In this document: positions 21,902 to 30,733 of the stretch, one piece after another | Layout of the letters: the number at the start of each line of letters is the position of its first letter | Numbering within the stretch: the first letter of the stretch is position 1 | From: an uncultured Algimonas sp. | GTDB taxonomy: Bacteria > Pseudomonadota > Alphaproteobacteria > Caulobacterales > Maricaulaceae | DNA length: 64,000 bases | Reading direction: 5' to 3' | NCBI GenBank assembly: GCA_937923575.1 | Contig: CALDUL010000037.1 | Span: forward strand, 1 to 64,000 | Made by a program: the position numbers and the translations under genes | The notes under the pieces: model-generated | Database searches by the model: none | What the model saw: only the letters and a program-made list of their open reading frames with translations | What the model was told of the DNA's origin: nothing

Positions 21902-22197
21902 TGGTGCCGATCGAATTCTCCGCACCCCTGTGGCTCTGGCAAACGGAGAAGGGCGCGTGGACATTCGTGACCGTCCCGCCGGAGGAATCTGACGCCGTGA
22001 AGATCTTCGCGCCCAGAAAAGGCGGCTTCGGCTCCGTGCGCGTCGGCGTGCGAATTGGGAACTCAAGCTGGAAGACATCCGTATTCCCAAGCAAGAAACG
22101 CGGCGGATATATCCTGCCGATCAAGAAGGCTGTCCGCACCGCCGAAGGGTTGGATACCGGCGACATGGCCCACATCACCATAGAGGTCGTCGCATGA
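21901..22197 (+). CDS. DUF1905 domain-containing protein
   Basis: IEFSAPLWLWQTEKGAWTFVTVPPEESDAVKIF...GFGSVRVGVRIGNSSWKTSVFPSKKRGGYILPIKKAVRTAE. Confidence 0.85.
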   Translation: MVPIEFSAPLWLWQTEKGAWTFVTVPPEESDAVKIFAPRKGGFGSVRVGVRIGNSSWKTSVFPSKKRGGYILPIKKAVRTAEGLDTGDMAHITIEVVA

Positions 22198-23555
22198 TCG
22201 CCACCACCAACCCCGCTACTGGCGAGGTCATCAAGACGTTTGAGCCGCAGACGGAGGCCGAAGTCGATCTCGCCATTGCGAAGTCTGTCGTGGCGTTTGA
22301 AGCGCTCAAGAACACGACCTTTGAACAGCGCGCCGGGTGGATGCGCAAGGCGGGCGAGATACTCGTCGCGGAGTCTGATCGCTTCGGCCGCATGATGAGC
22401 CTGGAGATGGGCAAGCCGCTGGCGCAGGCGATCGCGGAAGCCAAGAAATGCGCGACCGCCTGCGACTATTATGCCGAACACGCAAAATCGATCATGGCGG
22501 ATGAGGTCGTAAAGACGTCACGCGCGCGCGCCTTCCGCCGCGTGCTGCCGCTCGGGCCCGTGCTCGCAATCATGCCGTGGAACTTCCCCTTCTGGCAGGT
22601 CATCCGCTTCGCCGCGCCCGCATTGATGGCGGGCAATACGGGGCTGCTGAAACACGCGTCCAACGTCCCGCAATGTGCGCTGGCGCTGAGCGAGCTCTTC
22701 ACCCGCGCGGGCTTTCCGGACGGCTGCTTCCAGACGCTGCTGATCGGCGGTGCGCGCGTGGAAGCCGTGCTGCGCGACCCCCGCGTGCGCGCCGCGACGC
22801 TGACGGGATCCGAACCGGCGGGCGCAGCGGTGGCGAGCGTGGCGGGCCAGGAGATCAAGCCGACCGTGCTGGAACTCGGCGGCTCGGATGCCTTCATCAT
22901 CATGCCGAGCGCTGACCTCGACAAAGCCATCGACGTCGGCGTGAAAGCTCGCACGCAGAACAATGGCCAGAGCTGCATCGCCGCCAAGCGTTTCATTGTC
23001 CACGCCGATATCTATGACGAGGTCCGGGACCGCATGGTGGATGCCTTCGAGGGGCTGACGGTGGGCGACCCGATGAGCGAAGGCACAGACATCGGCCCGC
23101 TTGTGGATGCAGACGCCGTCACCGCCTTGTCCGAGCAGGTCGAGACAGCGCTGCAAGCCGGAGCCATTCGCCTCACTGGCGCGCAGGCGATCGAGCGCGA
23201 CGGCTCGTGGTTCCAGCCCGGCATCATCGCAGGCGTGACAAAGGACATGGCGGTTTATTCGGAAGAGATGTTCGGGCCCGTTGCCATGTTGTTCAAGGTC
23301 GAGACGCTCGACGCCGCGATTGCGCTCGCCAATGACTCACCTTTCGGTCTGGGCTCTGCGATCTTCACCCAGGACGCCGCGGAAATGGAGCGCGCGTTCA
23401 CGGACATCGAAGCCGGGTCGACATTCGTCAACGCCATGACGGCGAGCGATCCGAAGCTTCCCTTCGGCGGGATCAAGCGGAGCGGCTACGGCCGGGAACT
23501 GGCGCGCGAAGGGCTGCTCGCGTTTTGTAATGTGAAGAGCTGCGTGGTGGATTGA
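22194..23555 (+). CDS. NAD(P)-dependent aldehyde dehydrogenase (succinate-semialdehyde dehydrogenase-like)
   Basis: RVLPLGPVLAIMPWNFPFWQVIRFAAPALMAGN...KPTVLELGGSDAFII...NNGQSCIAAKRF...EEMFGPVAMLFKV. Confidence 0.93.
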   Translation: MIATTNPATGEVIKTFEPQTEAEVDLAIAKSVVAFEALKNTTFEQRAGWMRKAGEILVAESDRFGRMMSLEMGKPLAQAIAEAKKCATACDYYAEHAKSIMADEVVKTSRARAFRRVLPLGPVLAIMPWNFPFWQVIRFAAPALMAGNTGLLKHASNVPQCALALSELFTRAGFPDGCFQTLLIGGARVEAVLRDPRVRAATLTGSEPAGAAVASVAGQEIKPTVLELGGSDAFIIMPSADLDKAIDVGVKARTQNNGQSCIAAKRFIVHADIYDEVRDRMVDAFEGLTVGDPMSEGTDIGPLVDADAVTALSEQVETALQAGAIRLTGAQAIERDGSWFQPGIIAGVTKDMAVYSEEMFGPVAMLFKVETLDAAIALANDSPFGLGSAIFTQDAAEMERAFTDIEAGSTFVNAMTASDPKLPFGGIKRSGYGRELAREGLLAFCNVKSCVVD

Positions 23556-23559
23556 GGGC

Positions 23560-24336
23560 TTATCGCTGCCGCCACGCCGGGATGCGCTCGCGGGCTTTCT
23601 CGACCGCATCCAGGCTCACCTCCACCTCCAGCACGCCCGGCGCATCATGGTCCAGCACGCTGATCTCGCCCCAGGGTGACACGGCCATTGTCCGGCCCCA
23701 TGTGCCGCGGCCGTCTTCGTGCAATCCGCCCTGAGCCGGGGCGAGCATCCAGGCTCCGGCTTCGATTGCGCGGGCGCGGACCAGCGTCTCCCAATGGTCA
23801 CGGCCCGTGGAGCGGGTAAAGGCGGCGGGCGCGGTGAGGATGTGCGCGCCGCCTGCCGCATATCCGGAATAGAGCGCGGGAAAGCGCAGATCGTAGCAGA
23901 TCGACAGCCCGACGGAGAACGCGCCGACCGGCGCGGTCACGGGCGCGCGCCCGGCCACATAGCTATCGGCCTCGCGGTAGACTTCGCCATTCGGCAGGCT
24001 CGCTTCGAACAGATTGATCTTGTCATAGCGCGCGGTGATCGAACCACTCGGGTCGATCAGGACCGAGCGATTGGCAATGCCGTCCGGCGTCAGCACCGCC
24101 GCCGAGCCGAGCAGCAGATGCACTCCGTGTTTGCGGGCGAGGTCTTCGTAAGGCGCGACGACCTCCGTTTCCTCGCCGACCGCGGCCCGGAGAGCCTGCG
24201 GGTCTTTCTGCAGCAGCGGCGTCATCTCCGGCGTCAGCACGAAATCGACGTCCAGCCCCGACATCATATGCGCCACGGTGTACGCATTGGCGTCCGGATG
24301 AATGCCGGAGCAGAGCTGCAGTAGGGCGCAGCGCAA
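23560..24336 (-). CDS. Carbon-nitrogen hydrolase family protein
   Basis: LTPEMTPLL...RYDKINLFEASLPNG...VGLSICYDLRFPALYSGYAAGGAHILTAPAAFT...RARAIEAGAWMLAPAQ. Confidence 0.9.
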   Translation of the reverse strand: MRCALLQLCSGIHPDANAYTVAHMMSGLDVDFVLTPEMTPLLQKDPQALRAAVGEETEVVAPYEDLARKHGVHLLLGSAAVLTPDGIANRSVLIDPSGSITARYDKINLFEASLPNGEVYREADSYVAGRAPVTAPVGAFSVGLSICYDLRFPALYSGYAAGGAHILTAPAAFTRSTGRDHWETLVRARAIEAGAWMLAPAQGGLHEDGRGTWGRTMAVSPWGEISVLDHDAPGVLEVEVSLDAVEKARERIPAWRQR

Positions 24337-24340
24337 GGAT

Positions 24341-24616
24341 TTATGCCTTCAGCATCGCGTCCAGCTTGCCCGCGCGTTCCAACGCGGCAAGATCGTCCGA
24401 CCCGCCGACATGCACGCCGTCGATGAAGATCTGCGGGAAGGTGTTCCGGCCGCCCGAACGCTCGTTCATCTCGGCGCGCTTGGCTTTGTCATTGGCAGCA
24501 GGAATGTCGATAATCTTGACGCCCTTGCTCTTCAGCAGCGCGGTTGCGCGGATGCAGAAGGGGCAGAACATTTTGGAATACATTTCGACTTTTGGGCCGG
24601 AATTCTTGGGTGACAT
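24341..24616 (-). CDS. grxC: Glutaredoxin 3
   Basis: VEMYSKMFCPFCIRATALLKSKGVKIIDIPA...GGRNTFPQIFIDGVHVGGSDDLAALERAGKLDAML (CPFC). Confidence 0.93.
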   Translation of the reverse strand: MSPKNSGPKVEMYSKMFCPFCIRATALLKSKGVKIIDIPAANDKAKRAEMNERSGGRNTFPQIFIDGVHVGGSDDLAALERAGKLDAMLKA

Positions 24617-24633
24617 GGGGGCTCCTTAAGGTG

Positions 24634-25419
24634 TCAGGGTGGGGTCACGGGTTTTACCACCCGCGCCAGGCATATGCAGTCAACGCGCAGCGCACCTGCG
24701 CGTTTCAATGCACGTGTGCAAGCTTCCAGCGTCGCGCCCGTCGTCATGACGTCGTCGATCAGCACGACGCGCGCGCCGTCGATCTCCTCGGAACGCTCCA
24801 CGGTGAAGGCGCCGGACACATTGCGCCGACGCCCCGCGCCCGACAGCCCGCCCTGGCTGGGCGTGCGCTTGGTGCGGATGAGCGCGCGCGAGGACATGGG
24901 CACGTCGGTGCGCTTGGACAGGGACCGGGCCAGCAAGGCCGACTGATTGAAGCGTCGCTTGATCAGCCGCGTGCGGTGCAACGGGACCGGGACCAGCACA
25001 TCGGCATGCTCCAGCGCATTGCGGCCCGCACGGTGCATTTGCGCCGCAAAGCTCGACAGCCGGTCGGTGTGGCCGCCGTGCTTGAACGACAGGATCATGG
25101 GGCGGGAGGCCTCGTCATATTGAAAGGCTGCGCGCGCCGTGGCGTAGGCGGGCCTGCGCGCCGTGCAAGCCCCGCAGGTGAGATCGAACGCCGCCAAGCC
25201 GCGCAGCTCGCTCTCGAAAGGATAGCCACAAGACGCGCAGCACGGATCGTCGAGAAAAGTGAGCTGATCGAACAGCGCGCTGTCGTCGGTCGGCGGCAGG
25301 ATCGTATCCACCGCCCATCTGGCCGCATTGCGCGCGGCGGACCTCATATTTGCCTGCAATGATTGCATCGCTTCCACCGCCCGACTATCGCGCGGCCATG
25401 GTGCAGACGCAACCGACAC
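24634..25419 (-). CDS. ComF family phosphoribosyltransferase-like protein
   Basis: DDPCCASCGYPFESELRG...LTCGACTARRPAYATARAAFQYDE...LVPVPLHRTRLIKRRFNQSALLAR...VVLIDDVMTTGATLEACTRALKRAGA. Confidence 0.9.
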   Translation of the reverse strand: MSVASAPWPRDSRAVEAMQSLQANMRSAARNAARWAVDTILPPTDDSALFDQLTFLDDPCCASCGYPFESELRGLAAFDLTCGACTARRPAYATARAAFQYDEASRPMILSFKHGGHTDRLSSFAAQMHRAGRNALEHADVLVPVPLHRTRLIKRRFNQSALLARSLSKRTDVPMSSRALIRTKRTPSQGGLSGAGRRRNVSGAFTVERSEEIDGARVVLIDDVMTTGATLEACTRALKRAGALRVDCICLARVVKPVTPP

Positions 25420-26228
25420 GGTTATTCGACGAAGATGCGCTGGCGCGGTTTCAGGCGCGGGCGAAAGCGCGCCTTGGCAGCGAGCCGCCCTTCCTGATTG
25501 CGCGCTGCGTCGAAGATCTGGCAGACCGGATGCAGGATGTGAACCGGATCTTCGCGCGGGTCGCCCTGGTGGGGCCGCTGGATTGGCGCGCTGCGATCAA
25601 CACAAACCTGCCGCCATCCGAACGCCCCGAACGGTTCGATCACCTGGAGATGCCGTCCGGGGACGATTACGACCTCGTCATCAGCCTGCTGCATATCCAA
25701 TCCGTCGACGATGTCGGCGGGCTGATGCGCGGCATTCGCGCCATGCTGAAACCCGACGGGCTGTTCATCGGCGCCGTCATTGGCGGGGTGTCACTGACGG
25801 AACTGCGCGGGGCGCTCTACGCGGTCGATACGGAACGCCTCGGCAGCCCGTCTCCGCGCGTCCATCCCATGATTGAAGTCCGCGCCGCCGCACAGCTGCT
25901 CGGTCATGCGGGGCTCGCGATTCCGGTCTCAGATTCGGACCGCTTTACCGTGCGCTACCGCAGCCTCTCGACGCTGCTATCTGATCTGCGCGATGTGGGG
26001 CTTGGCAATGCGCTGGCGAGTCGTGCCCGCAAGGCGCTGCCCCGTGCCGCCTGGCGCGCGCTTGAGGAGCGCTTGCGCCCCGCGCCCGGCGAGCCCATGC
26101 CGATCAGCTGGGAGATCGTCTGGATGACCGGATGGGCGCCGCATGAGAGCCAGCAGAAACCGCTCAAACCCGGCTCCGCAAAGATGCCGCTCAATACGGC
26201 GCTGCGCGCGGTGCGGGACGGCGATTAG
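25398..26228 (+). CDS. SAM-dependent methyltransferase (BioC/NDUFAF5-like)
   Basis: RLFDEDALARFQARAKARLGSEPPFLIARCVEDLADRMQDVNRIFARVALVGPLDWRAAI...YDLVISLLHIQSVDDVGGLMRGIRAMLKPDGLFIGAVIGG. Confidence 0.8.
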   Translation: MVQTQPTRLFDEDALARFQARAKARLGSEPPFLIARCVEDLADRMQDVNRIFARVALVGPLDWRAAINTNLPPSERPERFDHLEMPSGDDYDLVISLLHIQSVDDVGGLMRGIRAMLKPDGLFIGAVIGGVSLTELRGALYAVDTERLGSPSPRVHPMIEVRAAAQLLGHAGLAIPVSDSDRFTVRYRSLSTLLSDLRDVGLGNALASRARKALPRAAWRALEERLRPAPGEPMPISWEIVWMTGWAPHESQQKPLKPGSAKMPLNTALRAVRDGD

Positions 26229-26788
26229 TCGAACCGGATGATCCCGTTCTCCGTCAGCACGGCGTCAAGCTTTTGGTCATGCGGCTCCACCGGCAGCACT
26301 TTGACCGCCTGTGCGCTATGCGCGATGCCGAGCGCCATCAGGTCTGGATTGTCCGCGCGAAGCCCGGCCAGCGTTGCGTCGTAATACCCGCCGCCATAAC
26401 CCAGCCTGTCGCCGCGCTTCGTGAACGCCAGCAGCGGGACGAGCACGACATCCGGCAACTTGGGCATTGATCCGTCGGCCACGCCGCCGACCGGATGCTG
26501 GGTTCTCATCGGTCCGGCTTCCATCGCACAGCCCGGCGTCCACTGCCGCCAATCGAGCACGCGCCGCTCGCGGTAGGTCACGGGCAGCACGACGGTGTTC
26601 GACCCAGCAATGCGTTCCAGCAGCGGGCGGATGTCGACCTCGGAGCCCATCGGCCAATAGCCGCCGACGATCGCCGAGCCGGGCATGCCGGGCCAGCGGC
26701 GGATGAAGTCGCGCGGGGAGGGCGACAGCGCGTCGCGCACTGTCTTGGCGCGGCTGCGCGCAGTCGCTTTATTGGCGGCAATGCTCAC
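26225..26788 (-). CDS. 5-formyltetrahydrofolate cyclo-ligase
   Basis: IVGGYWPMGSEVDIRPLLERIAG...VVLVPLLAFTKRGDRLGYGGGYYDATLAGLR. Confidence 0.9.
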   Translation of the reverse strand: MSIAANKATARSRAKTVRDALSPSPRDFIRRWPGMPGSAIVGGYWPMGSEVDIRPLLERIAGSNTVVLPVTYRERRVLDWRQWTPGCAMEAGPMRTQHPVGGVADGSMPKLPDVVLVPLLAFTKRGDRLGYGGGYYDATLAGLRADNPDLMALGIAHSAQAVKVLPVEPHDQKLDAVLTENGIIRFD

Positions 26789-26798
26789 GACGTAATCC

Positions 26799-27533
26799 TC
26801 AAGACAGCGTCATGCCGCCGTCGACCACCAGCGTCTGGCCGACCATATAGCTCGACAGCGGGCTGGCGAGAAAGATTGCTGCGCCCGCCATTTCGGACGG
26901 CTCGCCCGTGCGGCGCAACGGAATGGCACGCAGCGACGCCTGCATGCGGGCGTCGTTCGATGTGGTGACTTCGGTCAGCTTGGTCGCGACCAGACCGGGC
27001 GCGATGCCATTGACGCGAATGCCGTCGCGCGCCCAGGCCTCGCCCAGGCTTTTCGTCAGGCTGACGGCCGCCGCCTTGCTCGCCGCATAGGCCGGATTGC
27101 CCATGGCGGAGCTGAAGCCCGCGACCGAGCTCACGATGATCAGCGCGCCCTTCGCCGCGGCCAGCGCCGGATGGTAATGCCGCGCGCAATCCATGACGGA
27201 GGTGATGTTGACGTCCATGACCACGTCCCAGCCGGGGCGGTCGAACTCCTCTCGGCCGTAGCGCACGATGCCCTGGCAGCAGATCAGCACGTCCAGCTTA
27301 TCCGGCACGGACTGAGCGTCGATCGCCGCGCGGTCGGACACATCGACCTGAGCATAGGTGAGGCCCGTAAGATCCGAACCTTCGGTGCCCGCATAGTCGG
27401 CTGCGCTCGGCCGCGTGCCCCAGACGGTGACGTCCGCGCCTCTCGCGCGAAGTTCTTGCGCCATGCCGTTGCCGATGCCGGAGCTCCCGCCCACGATGAG
27501 GATACGCTTGCCGGAGAAGTCAGTGTCGTTCAT
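26799..27533 (-). CDS. SDR family oxidoreductase
   Basis: GKRILIVGGSSGIGNGMAQELRARGADVTVWG...NPAYAASKAAAVSLTKSLGEAWARDGIRVNGIAPGLVATK. Confidence 0.93.
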   Translation of the reverse strand: MNDTDFSGKRILIVGGSSGIGNGMAQELRARGADVTVWGTRPSAADYAGTEGSDLTGLTYAQVDVSDRAAIDAQSVPDKLDVLICCQGIVRYGREEFDRPGWDVVMDVNITSVMDCARHYHPALAAAKGALIIVSSVAGFSSAMGNPAYAASKAAAVSLTKSLGEAWARDGIRVNGIAPGLVATKLTEVTTSNDARMQASLRAIPLRRTGEPSEMAGAAIFLASPLSSYMVGQTLVVDGGMTLS

Positions 27534-27544
27534 GGCGTGGGCTT

Positions 27545-28570
27545 ATGAGCGCGCCGGAGAAATGGAAAGACCATGTTGACCTGGACGCTATCGCGGACTG
27601 GATGAATGCGACAGGTCTAGGAGACGGGCGGATCACCTCGGCCCGCTCGCTCACAGGCGGGACGCAGAACATATTGCTGCGCATCACTCTGGACGGGCGC
27701 GAGTTCATCTTTCGCCGCCCGCCGCCCTCGCCGCGTCCCGAGAGCTCGTCCGTTCTGCGCCGCGAAGCCCGTGTTCTCGGCGCGCTGGCCGGGAGCGATG
27801 TGCCGCATCCTGCGCTGATCGCGAGCGAGCCGGACGAGACGCTCACGGGCTATAGCTTCCTGCTGATCGAGCCGATCGACGGCTTCAATCCGGCAGAAGG
27901 CCTGCCGTCGACGCATCACGATGCGGCCACACAGCGGCGTATGGGCGAGAGCTATATCGACGCGCTGGCCGCGCTCGCGGAAGTGCAACCGGATCTGCCG
28001 GACTTCGGCCGTCCGGACGGATTTCTCGAACGCCAAGTCGGGCGCTGGACGGCGCAGCTGGAGAGCTATGCGAAGGTGCAGCAGTGGTCCGGTCTCGATG
28101 TCGGAGTCTCGCGCGTTGCCGACTGGCTGGAGCGCAACCGCCCGACGGACTACCGCCCCGGCCTGATCCATGGTGACTGCCATCTGGCGAACACCATGTT
28201 CTCCCACGGCTCTGGCGACATCGCCGCGCTGATCGATTGGGAGCTGGCCACCATGGGTGACCCGCGCCTTGATCTCGGCTGGGTCATGGCGACATGGCCG
28301 GAAGAGGGTGTGGACACGGTCGGATTGGGCGTGACGCCGTGGTCTGGCTTTCCGACGACGTCTGAGCTCATCGCGCGCTATGGCGAACGAACGACCCGCT
28401 CAACGAATAGTGCGGCTTGGTTTGGCACGCTGGCATGTTTCAAGCTCGGCATATTGCTCGAAGGCACCTATGTGCGAGCGCTGGCGGGCAAGGCTCCGAT
28501 GCCGGTGGGCGAGCGTCTCCACGCAGCGACGCTATTGCTGTTCGACCGGGCCGAACGGCTGATGGCCTAG
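27545..28570 (+). CDS. Phosphotransferase family protein (APH/ACAD10-like kinase)
   Basis: LTGGTQNILLRITLDGREFIFRRPP...LIHGDCHLANTMFSHGSGDIAALIDWELATMGDPRLDLGWVMATW. Confidence 0.9.
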   Translation: MSAPEKWKDHVDLDAIADWMNATGLGDGRITSARSLTGGTQNILLRITLDGREFIFRRPPPSPRPESSSVLRREARVLGALAGSDVPHPALIASEPDETLTGYSFLLIEPIDGFNPAEGLPSTHHDAATQRRMGESYIDALAALAEVQPDLPDFGRPDGFLERQVGRWTAQLESYAKVQQWSGLDVGVSRVADWLERNRPTDYRPGLIHGDCHLANTMFSHGSGDIAALIDWELATMGDPRLDLGWVMATWPEEGVDTVGLGVTPWSGFPTTSELIARYGERTTRSTNSAAWFGTLACFKLGILLEGTYVRALAGKAPMPVGERLHAATLLLFDRAERLMA

Positions 28571-28713
28571 ACCATCAATTCTGCCGCGACGGGGTCGATG
28601 ATCACGTCCATTTGCAGCTCCAACTCCTCGATGGGCAGCAGCAGTGACGTCGCGCCCATGGCAATGGCGACGATACCGTGGATCGACGCCCAGAGCGCCC
28701 GCGCCAAGCAGGA
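28567..28713 (-). pseudogene. Remnant of a TetR/AcrR-type regulator C-terminal domain
   Basis: Reverse-strand 48-codon frame SCLARALWASIHGIVAIAMGATSLLLPIEELELQMDVIIDPVAAELMV*, preceded in frame by TGA; matches the familiar LARALWASIHGIVALA pattern of TetR WHG-type C-terminal domains. No N-terminal HTH upstream. Confidence 0.6.
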
Positions 28714-28740
28714 TCAGCTGCTGGCCGACTATGAGGAAAA

Positions 28741-28807
28741 AAGCGTGGCGCCCTAGAGGCATCATAAATGAAAAGCCGCGCCGCCACGCTTGCCGGGGCC
28801 GCGCGGC
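28741..28807 (+). promoter_or_regulatory. Two overlapping inverted repeats immediately upstream of the CaiB gene
   Basis: AAGCGTGGCG (28741-28750)/CGCCACGCTT (28782-28791) perfect 10 bp; GCCGCGC (28775-28781)/GCGCGGC (28801-28807) perfect 7 bp, interleaved so not simultaneously nested. Confidence 0.5.
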
Positions 28808-28825
28808 GCTCATATCCGGCGGAAC

Positions 28826-29950
28826 ATGAGCTCACCTAAACCGCTTTCAGGCTACCGCATCATCGAACTCGCCGGCATCGGGCCCTGTCCCTATGCCGGC
28901 ATGCTGCTGGCCGACATGGGCGCGGACGTCGTGCTGGTGAACCGGCCCGGCCCCGCATTCGCAACCATCCACGACCGCGGCAAGACGAGCGTGTCTGTGG
29001 ATCTGCGCCAGCCGGAGGGCGCGCAGCTGCTGCTCGATCTGGTCGCGGAAAGCGATGCGCTGATCGAAGGCCTGCGACCCGGCGTGGTCGAGCGGCTCGG
29101 CATTGGCCCGGAGGATTCCATGGCCGTCAATCCAAAGCTGGTCTATGGCCGCATGACGGGCTGGGGGCAGACGGGCCCCTGGGCCAAGACGGCCGGCCAC
29201 GATATCAACTACATCTCCATCACAGGCGCGCTGCACGCCATGGGACGCAAGGGCAAACCGCCCATGCCGCCGCTCAACTTCGTGGGCGATTACGGCGGTG
29301 GCTCGATGTTCCTCGTCACCGGACTGCTCGCCGCGCTACTCCAGGCCGAGCGCACCGGGCAGGGGGCGGTCGTCGACGCGGCCATGGTGGACGGCGTCAA
29401 CTCCATGATGAGCATGTTTCACAGCCTCGCCGCCATGGGACAATGGACGCCGGAGCGGGAGAGCAACCTTCTCGACGGCGCCATGCCCTACTATCGCTGC
29501 TACGAGACGTCGGACGGCAAGTTCATGGCGGTCGGCTGCATCGAACCGCAATTTTTCGCCGAATTCATCCGCTTGCTGGAGGTCGAGGGCTTTGGCGGCC
29601 AGCACGACAAGAGCCTACGCGAGACGCAGCACGCCACGCTCGAAGCCCTGTTCAAGACGCAGACACGCGATTACTGGGCCGCGCTGTTCGACGGGACAGA
29701 TGCCTGCACCTCGCCCGTGCTCGACTATGTCGAGGCCGCGCAGCATCCGCAGGTCGCCGCGCGCCACGGCCTGACCCCGGTCGGCCCATTCACCCATCCA
29801 CGGCCCGCGCCGGTCTTCGGCCATGCGGAAAAGCCCGAGCTCGCCGGTATACCGCGCATCAATGCGGGCCGGGAGGCCATCACCGCCCTGCTTGGCTATG
29901 ATGCGGACCGCGTCGCCCAGCTCATCTCATCCAAAGTCCTGACGGAGTAG
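28826..29950 (+). CDS. CaiB/BaiF family CoA-transferase
   Basis: LSGYRIIELAGIGPCPYAGMLLADMGADVVLVNRPG...LIEGLRPGVVERLGIGPEDSMAVNPKLVYGRMTGWGQTGPWAKTAGHDINYISITGALHAMG. Confidence 0.95.
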   Translation: MSSPKPLSGYRIIELAGIGPCPYAGMLLADMGADVVLVNRPGPAFATIHDRGKTSVSVDLRQPEGAQLLLDLVAESDALIEGLRPGVVERLGIGPEDSMAVNPKLVYGRMTGWGQTGPWAKTAGHDINYISITGALHAMGRKGKPPMPPLNFVGDYGGGSMFLVTGLLAALLQAERTGQGAVVDAAMVDGVNSMMSMFHSLAAMGQWTPERESNLLDGAMPYYRCYETSDGKFMAVGCIEPQFFAEFIRLLEVEGFGGQHDKSLRETQHATLEALFKTQTRDYWAALFDGTDACTSPVLDYVEAAQHPQVAARHGLTPVGPFTHPRPAPVFGHAEKPELAGIPRINAGREAITALLGYDADRVAQLISSKVLTE

Positions 29951-29953
29951 ATC

Positions 29954-30733
29954 ATGTCCGAAGTTGCTTATGAAATCGATGGCCACGTCGCCGTCATCAC
30001 GCTGAACCGCCCCGAAGCGATGAACGCCATGAACAAGGCGCTCCGGGCCGGGCTCGCGGACGCCCAGGCGAAAGCGGAGAAGGACGACAACATCCGCGTC
30101 GTCGTGCTGACCGGATCGGGCCGGGCGTTCTCGTCTGGGACTGACCTGAAAGAGGGGCTTGGCGGAAGTCCCAAGGACGGTCTGTTCGACAACTCCATTC
30201 GCGACTACAAACCGCTGGTCGACGGCGTGGCGAAGTCGGACAAGATCTACATCAGCGCCATCAACGGCTTTGCGGGCGGCGTGGCGCTGGGTCTCGCGCT
30301 TGGCTCCGATCTCGCGGTCATGGCGGATGATGCGACCATCTTCTCGCCCTTCATCGGCATCGGACTGGTTCCGGACGGCGGGGCGAGCTGGTTCTACCTC
30401 CACCACATGGGATACAAACGCGCCTTCGCCGCCATGGCCGAGGGCACGCGGCTCGATGCGCAGACCTGTCTGGAACTGGGCATGGTCAACAAGGTCGTAC
30501 CGGCCGCGAGCCTGCGCGAGGAGGCGGTCGCCTACGCTCACGCCATGGCGGAAAAGGCCCCGCTCGCCCTGCGCTATCTGAAGAAGATCATGCGCGAGGC
30601 GGCGACGTCGAGCCAGGAGCAGACCGCGCGGCTGGAGAGCGAATATCAGATGATGGCGGCGAATTCGAAAGACTCGATGGAAGGGATCGGCGCATTCATC
30701 CAGAAGCGCAAACCCGTCTTCCGTGGAGAGTAA
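29954..30733 (+). CDS. Enoyl-CoA hydratase/isomerase family protein
   Basis: AVITLNRPEAMNAMNKALRAGL...VVVLTGSGRAFSSGTDLKEG...AINGFAGGVALGLALGSDLAVMADDA. Confidence 0.93.
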   Translation: MSEVAYEIDGHVAVITLNRPEAMNAMNKALRAGLADAQAKAEKDDNIRVVVLTGSGRAFSSGTDLKEGLGGSPKDGLFDNSIRDYKPLVDGVAKSDKIYISAINGFAGGVALGLALGSDLAVMADDATIFSPFIGIGLVPDGGASWFYLHHMGYKRAFAAMAEGTRLDAQTCLELGMVNKVVPAASLREEAVAYAHAMAEKAPLALRYLKKIMREAATSSQEQTARLESEYQMMAANSKDSMEGIGAFIQKRKPVFRGE

